A DNA stretch of 64,000 nt from positions 31,211,820-31,275,819 of the forward strand of contig NW_020312817.1 in the NCBI RefSeq assembly GCF_003265705.1. Direction: 5' to 3'. The stretch's first letter is position 1; every line of letters starts with the position of its first letter. The position numbers and the translations under genes were made by a program. The notes below the pieces were generated by a model. The model was not told where the DNA came from. It saw nothing but the letters and a program-made list of their open reading frames with translations, and did no database searches. Below are positions 58,979 to 64,000 of the stretch, piece by piece. The DNA is from Callorhinus ursinus (taxonomy: Eukaryota; Chordata; Mammalia; Carnivora; Otariidae).

Positions 58979-60073
58979 TTTACCCTGTGTAGTTATTTAT
59001 GTCCTTGATACCCATCAGATGTAGTACTTTTTAAAAAAAAAAATTGAGGCATAGTTTTTATATATAATCCTCCAAAAAGTATTAAATACTCTGTTCAATG
59101 ATTTTGACAATTGAATACATCAGGACAATTGAATTCACCAAACTAAAGATAATTACTGTTTATGTATTTTTTTTTCCACCATGAATGCATTTTGCTTATT
59201 TGGAACTTCATATAAATAGAATCATATGGTATATGCCTTTTTGGTTAGCTTCTTTTGCTTAGCATGACTGGAAGTCTTAAGATCCATCAATGTGTTGTAT
59301 CATCAGTGTTTGTTGTTGTTTTGTTTCTGAAATACAATTCCAATTTATGAAAATATCACATTATGTCTATCCATTTTCCTACTGATGAACACTTGGTCTA
59401 TTTCTACTTTAGGGCGATTGTGAATAAAGTTTCTCTGAATATCCTTATTCCTTGTACATACCTCTTTGTGGACATATGTTTTCATTTCCTTTGAGTAAGA
59501 TTGAATATGGAATTTCTGAGTCATAGTATCGATGTAGAAGGTAATTTTTTTGTTTGTTTATCTAAATTTATCAGTTAATTTTATAGGAACCTAACAAGCT
59601 CTTTTCCTAAGTTGTACCATTCTCCATTCCTACTAGCAATGTTTGAGGGTTCCAGTTTCTCCCATCAGCTTTTGGTATTGTCATACTTTATATTTTATCC
59701 ATTTTAATGAGTGTAAAATGATAGCTCATTGTGATTTTAATTTGCATATTAGTTATGATTAATGATGTTGAAAACATTTCATGTGCTTATTGGTCATACT
59801 TCTATCTTCTTTTGTGAAATGGCTGCTCAAGTCTTTTGCCCATATTAAATAACTACAATTGTTACTGAGTTAGAGGAGTTCTTCATATACACTGAATATA
59901 AACCTTTCGTCAGGTATATGGACTGGCCTTCCTATTCATTTTCTTAGTGGTGTTTTGATATGCAAAAATTTTTATCTTGATGAAAGCCAATTCTCATATT
60001 TATTACTTAATGCTTTTTGTGTACTTTCTAAGTATTCTTTGCCTAGCCCAACATTGCAAATATATTTTTATGG

Positions 60074-60298
60074 TTTTTTAAAATATTTATTTATTAGAGA
60101 GAGAGAGAGAGAGAGCATGAGTGCATGTGAGCAGGGGGAGGGGCAGAGAGAGGGAGAGAGAATCTCAAGCTGACTCCCCTCTGAGTGGGGAGCCTGATGC
60201 AGGGCTTGATGCCGGGCTTGATCTCACGACCCTGAGATCATGACCAGAGGTGAAATCAAGAGTCCAATGCTTAATCAACTGAGCCACCCAGGCGCCCC
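60074..60298 (-). mobile_element. SINEC, antisense, inserted in old L1
   Basis: Reverse SINEC with a T-rich tail start, a GA tract (60097-60115), and ACTGAGCCACCCAGGCGCCC at its right end. An extra GGGCTTGATGCC-type duplication in the body (60200-60220) makes it slightly longer than usual. The flanking duplication (TATTTT...) is degenerate. Confidence 0.93.
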
Positions 60299-61777
60299 TA
60301 TTTTGTGTTTTCTACTAGAAACTTTATTGCTGTAGGTTATATTTTGTTCTATGATTCATTTCAAACTAATCTCATTGCATAGGGTGACACTGAAGTTTAT
60401 TTTTGTTTTTCATATGGTTATCTGGTTTCCAGCACCATTTGTTAACAAGTCTTCCTTTCTTTATTGAATTATCTAGCCCTTTTTACTCAAAAATCAATTG
60501 ACTCTATATGTGTGGTTTATTTCTGGATTCTGTTCTATTGGTATTTGCCTATCCTCATGTCAATACCACAATGTCTTGATTCACATAGCATTTTGTTCAG
60601 TACTGAAGCCAGGTATTCTAAGTCTTTCAACTTTATTCTATTTCAAAATTATTTTGGGATTTCCATAACAGTTTCAGGCCCAACTTGTCAATTTCTCTAA
60701 AAAAAACCTATTGTAATTTTGATAAAGATTGTATTTAATCCATAAATAAATATTGGAGAATCAATGTGTTAACATTGTCTTCCAATTCATAAACATACTA
60801 TAGCTCTCCATTTTTTTTCTAATCTTCTTTAATTTCTTAACAACGTTTTATAGTTTCTATTGTAGAGGAATTGTATTTCTTTTATATATTTTTCCTAAGT
60901 ATTCCATATTTTTGATACTATTGCAAATGGTATTTTTTATTTATTTCATTTAAATTTTGTTAAATTTATTTTTTTAAACCATTTATTGCTGGTATATTGA
61001 AATAGATTGCGTTTTGTATATTGACCTTGCTAAATTCACTCATTGGTTTTCATAGTTATTTTGTATATTCCATAGAATGTTCTACATATATATTCATATC
61101 ATCTTCAAAGAATGACAGTTTTACCTTTTTATTTATGCCTTTTATCTGCACACCTTTTATTTCTTTTTCTTGCCTTATTGCATTGGCTGGAACCTTCAGC
61201 AAAATATTGAGTAGAAATGGTAAAGTGGATATCCTTAACTTGTTCCTGATCTAGGAGGAAATATCAGTAAGTATAATGTCAGCTATAGATTTTTAGAGAT
61301 GCCTTTTAGCAGTTTGAGGAGGTTTCTTCTATTTCTAATTTTCTCAGCGTTATCATGAATAGGTGTTGATTTTTGTCAAAAAAAAACTTATGCATCAACT
61401 GAGATGATCATATACTTTCCCCCCTTCAGTCTTTAATTTCATTGACTAATTTTCTAATGTCAAACCAACCTTGCATTCCTTGAAAACCTCACGGGGTCAT
61501 GATGTATTTTCCTTTTAAACGTATAGCTGGATTATTTTTCTAATATTTTGTTAGGAATTTTTAAGCTATGCTTATAAGGAATATTGTCTGTAGTTTTCTA
61601 TTATTATGTGTTTGTCAGTATTTGGTATTGGGATTATGTTAGCTTCATAAAATGAGTTGGGAATTATTCCCTCCTCTATTTTTGAAAGAGCTTGTGTATT
61701 TCTTCCTTAAATAATGGTAGATTTTCCTCAGTAAAATCACTAGATCTCAAGTGTTTTTTTGTACAAAGATTGTTTTT

Positions 61778-61811
61778 ACACTTGATCTTAGCCAAAAGGC
61801 TGAGAAGCGAT
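61778..61811 (-). pseudogene. RNU2 pseudogene fragment: Truncated U2 snRNA retropseudogene (5' 34 nt)
   Basis: On the minus strand the sequence begins ATCGCTTCTCAGCCTTTTGG and continues CTAAGATCAAGTGT, identical to the first 34 nt of vertebrate U2 snRNA except G to A at position 11. It then stops just before the branch-point recognition sequence. There is no proximal promoter element evidence and no downstream U2 body, so it is a dead 5' fragment. It interrupts the antisense L1; the flanking AGATTGTTTTT and AGATATTTTT look like an imperfect target-site duplication. Confidence 0.85.
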
Positions 61812-63173
61812 ACAGATATTTTTAAAAAATGAATTCAGTTACTTCAATCAACATAGGAATATTTATTTATTTATTTTGTTATATATTCTGATATCTATTT
61901 TGGTAAATTGTGTTACTCAAATTAATCTTCTATTTTATCTAATATTGACTTAAAGTTGTTTATAATGGTCTCTACTTTCTTTTGCATAATTGTAAGATCT
62001 GTAGACATGCCCCCTTTTTTTTCATTCCTAATGCTGAGAATAAGATTTTATCTGTTTTATTTGATCAATCTTGCCTGGAGCTTTATTAATCTTCTGAAAA
62101 AAAAATCATTGACTTTGTTATTTGTCAATTTTCTATTTTGTTGATTGCCATTCTCCTCTTCAATAATTTTTTTCTACTTTGGGTTTTATTTGTTCTTCTT
62201 TTCCAGTTTCTTAATATGGAGGCTTAGATCATTTATTCTATATCCTCCTTTTTTTTCTGAGAAATTTAAATGCATAACTTCCCTCTAAACACTTCTTTAG
62301 CTATATTGCACGAATTTTGATTTTTGTGTGCTCATTATCACTCGGTTCAAAATATTTTCTAATTTTCTCTGCGATTTCTCCTTTGACCATAGGCTATTTA
62401 AACATGTATTATTTAACTTCCAAATATTTGAAGTTTTTTCAAATATCTTATTGATTTTTATATTAATACCACTATTGTCATAAAATGTACTCTGTGTGAT
62501 TTCAATCCTTTTAATTTTAATGAATCTTGTTTTATGGCTCAGCATATTTTTTCTATCTTGCTTAATGGCTCATGTACTGTTCAAAAGAATGTATATTCTG
62601 CTGTTGTTGGGAGTAGTGTTCAATAAATGTCAATTAGGTCAAGCTGGCTGATAGTGTTGTTCAAATCTTTAAAAACTTTACTGTCTTTTTTTCCTACTTT
62701 TTCAATCCATTACTGAGAAAGTGATGCTAAAATATTTAACCATGATTTTAGACTTGTCTTTTCCTCCCATTTCCCCCATCTTCTATCTGGTTTTGCTTCA
62801 TATATTTTGAAGCTATTTTTTTCTCTCTGTCCCATCTTTTTTTTCCCCTTTTTTCTGTCATCTTTTGGGTGATTTTACTTATTTTTAAATACTCCACTTA
62901 AACTTCTGTATTGACCTTTAAGTTCTGCCTCTTTGTAAAACCTTAGTGATCTTTTTAAAATTATTTTAGATATTACAATATACATCTTTAAATTATGATA
63001 GTCTATCCTCAATAATATCTTCATAATCAGTGTAAGAACCTTTCAGCTGCGTAATTTCATTTAGACTCCTCCTATCCTCCGTGATATTGTTTTCTTATAT
63101 TTTACATCTACTTATGTGATCAACTTCATAATCCATTGTTAGTCTTGCTTCGATCAATAATCTTTTAAAGGAT

Positions 63174-63209
<36 letters not shown>
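63174..63209. repeat. (TA)n microsatellite
   Basis: A TA run interrupted once by GTAT at about 63191, at the junction between the old L1 and the partial SINEC. Confidence 0.95.
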
Positions 63210-63210
<1 letters not shown>

Positions 63211-63240
63211 CTCCATCAAACAGCTATATAAATATATATC

Positions 63241-63372
63241 ATTGGGAGAGGGAGAAGGAGAAGCAAGCTTCCCACCGAGCAGGGAGCCCGATGCGGGGCT
63301 CGATCCCAGGACCCTGGGACCATGACCTGAGCCGAAGGCAGATGCTTAACGACTGAGCCACCCAGGCACCCC
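63241..63372 (-). mobile_element. SINEC, antisense, 3'-truncated
   Basis: Reverse SINEC keeping GAGAAGCAAGCTTCCCACCG, GGGCTCGATCCCAGGACCCT, then GACTGAGCCACCCAGGCACC. The CT-tract/A-tail end is missing and is replaced by AT-rich DNA and the (TA)n tract, so part was lost or rearranged after insertion. Confidence 0.9.
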
Positions 63373-63680
63373 TCTGAAAACGTCTTTTATCTTACTTTAA
63401 TTTGTGAAAGATATTTTTATAGAATTCAAGATTTACAGTTTTCTCCTTTCGAAGCTAAAATGCCATTCCATGCTCCCTGGGCTCCAAGTCAGCCTTCACT
63501 TATATTGTTTCTCCCCTACGTGTCTATGTGTCTATCTTTCTCTGGCCACTTTTAGGATTTGCTTTTCAGCAATTTGACTATGACATGCCTAGCTTTGGTT
63601 CAGTGCTCCCACCACTGTCTGGCAAACAGCATTTCCTGGCGATGGCAAACCCGGTCCACTCCTGCAGGACAGCAGTGGAA

Positions 63681-64000
63681 AAACTCTCTGGGCCTGTGAC
63701 CTTGGGGTACTTGTTCAACTGGGATATTTTCAATTTCGTGGGTTCCTTGGCCATTAGTGCTTTGGATTTGTTTTATCGTTAGCATGGGAGAAGAGAGAAG
63801 GTCAGAAGTACTGGCATTGGTTTATGACTGTTCTACCAATAAATCATGATATGTCTCATCCTTCATCTTTTATTGCAAGTAAGAAACTCTAGCTTTTTTA
63901 AATAATTTTTTTAATTTAATAAATATTTATTGAGTGCTATTCAGAAACTTTTCTAGAGCTAGGGCTACAGTGATGACCAAAACCAGATATAAACTCTGAC
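63681..64000. other. Non-coding DNA; old dispersed repeat at right edge
   Basis: AATAAATATTTATTGAGTGC (63919-63938) followed by GGGCTACAGTGATGACCAAA is the start of an ancient mammalian repeat cut by the window edge. The rest is unassigned. Confidence 0.4.

Larger units (their letters stand above)
59030..63680 (-). mobile_element. Old L1 (L1M group), antisense, nested insertions
   Basis: The plus strand shows the reverse complement of an ancient L1. Its 3' end is near 59035, the ORF2 C-terminal part is at about 59180-60000 (for example TTTTCATTTCCTTTGAGTAA, TCTTTTGCCCATATTAAATA), the middle at 60400-61260 (CCAGCACCATTTGTTAACAA, then TTGGGATTTCCATAACAG), and the RT and upstream parts at 61300-63650 (GGTATTGGGATTATGTTAGC, then CAGCAATTTGACTATGACAT). 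No ORF survives. It is interrupted by a SINEC (60074-60298), a U2 snRNA-derived piece (61778-61811), a (TA)n tract and a partial SINEC (63241-63372). The 5' boundary near 63.65 kb is approximate. Confidence 0.85.

Noticed and set aside
63528..63782. 84-codon plus ORF near the right edge
   Set aside because: It reads the wrong strand of an antisense old L1.

Overview
This is a mammalian nuclear DNA window, very probably from a caniform carnivoran. The support is the repeat content. Six copies of the Carnivora tRNA-derived SINE (SINEC type, head reading GGGGCGCCTGGGTGGCTCAG) are present. A fairly young carnivore-type LINE-1 lies at the left edge. An older mammalian layer of MIR, L2, old L1, MER20, MLT1 and Tigger-like elements lies beneath. 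The SINE head after the first 20 bases resembles bear, seal or mustelid copies more than cat copies, but that is from memory and the species cannot be named. Nothing in the window is bacterial or viral.

Only one protein-coding gene is supported: CDC42EP3 (Cdc42 effector protein 3, BORG2), on the minus strand. Its entire 254-residue coding sequence sits in one exon (7728-8492). A good splice acceptor at 8733/8734 puts about 240 nt of 5' UTR, with two small upstream ORFs, on the same exon. The 3' UTR runs leftward with candidate poly(A) signals near 6.7 kb and 4.97 kb. The promoter and non-coding first exon are most likely in the CpG island at about 29.2-30.9 kb, which has a cluster of GC boxes at 29709-29765 and a consensus donor at 29412/29413. 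That implies an intron of about 20.7 kb.

Layout: 1-3013, 3' half of a sense LINE-1 with broken ORF2; 3014-6.7 kb, gene-downstream DNA with a Tigger-like element; 6.7-8.73 kb, terminal exon of CDC42EP3; 8.73-29.4 kb, intron with SINEC, MIR, old L1, L2 and MER20 insertions; 29.2-30.9 kb, CpG-island promoter; 30.9-58.9 kb, non-coding upstream DNA with scattered L2, MIR, L1, MLT1, SINEC and microsatellites; 59.0-63.7 kb, an old antisense L1 interrupted by two SINECs and a 34-nt U2 snRNA-derived fragment.

The many short ORFs elsewhere are chance, GC-driven or repeat-derived. I found no undescribed multi-gene system. The points most worth a second look are the U2 fragment inside L1, the SOX-type inverted repeat in the promoter island, the two uORFs, the perfect AT-rich palindrome at 57.3 kb, the poly-G hairpin at 11.4 kb and the duplicated L1 3' UTR module. 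Repeat subfamily names are from memory and element borders are approximate unless a target-site duplication is cited.
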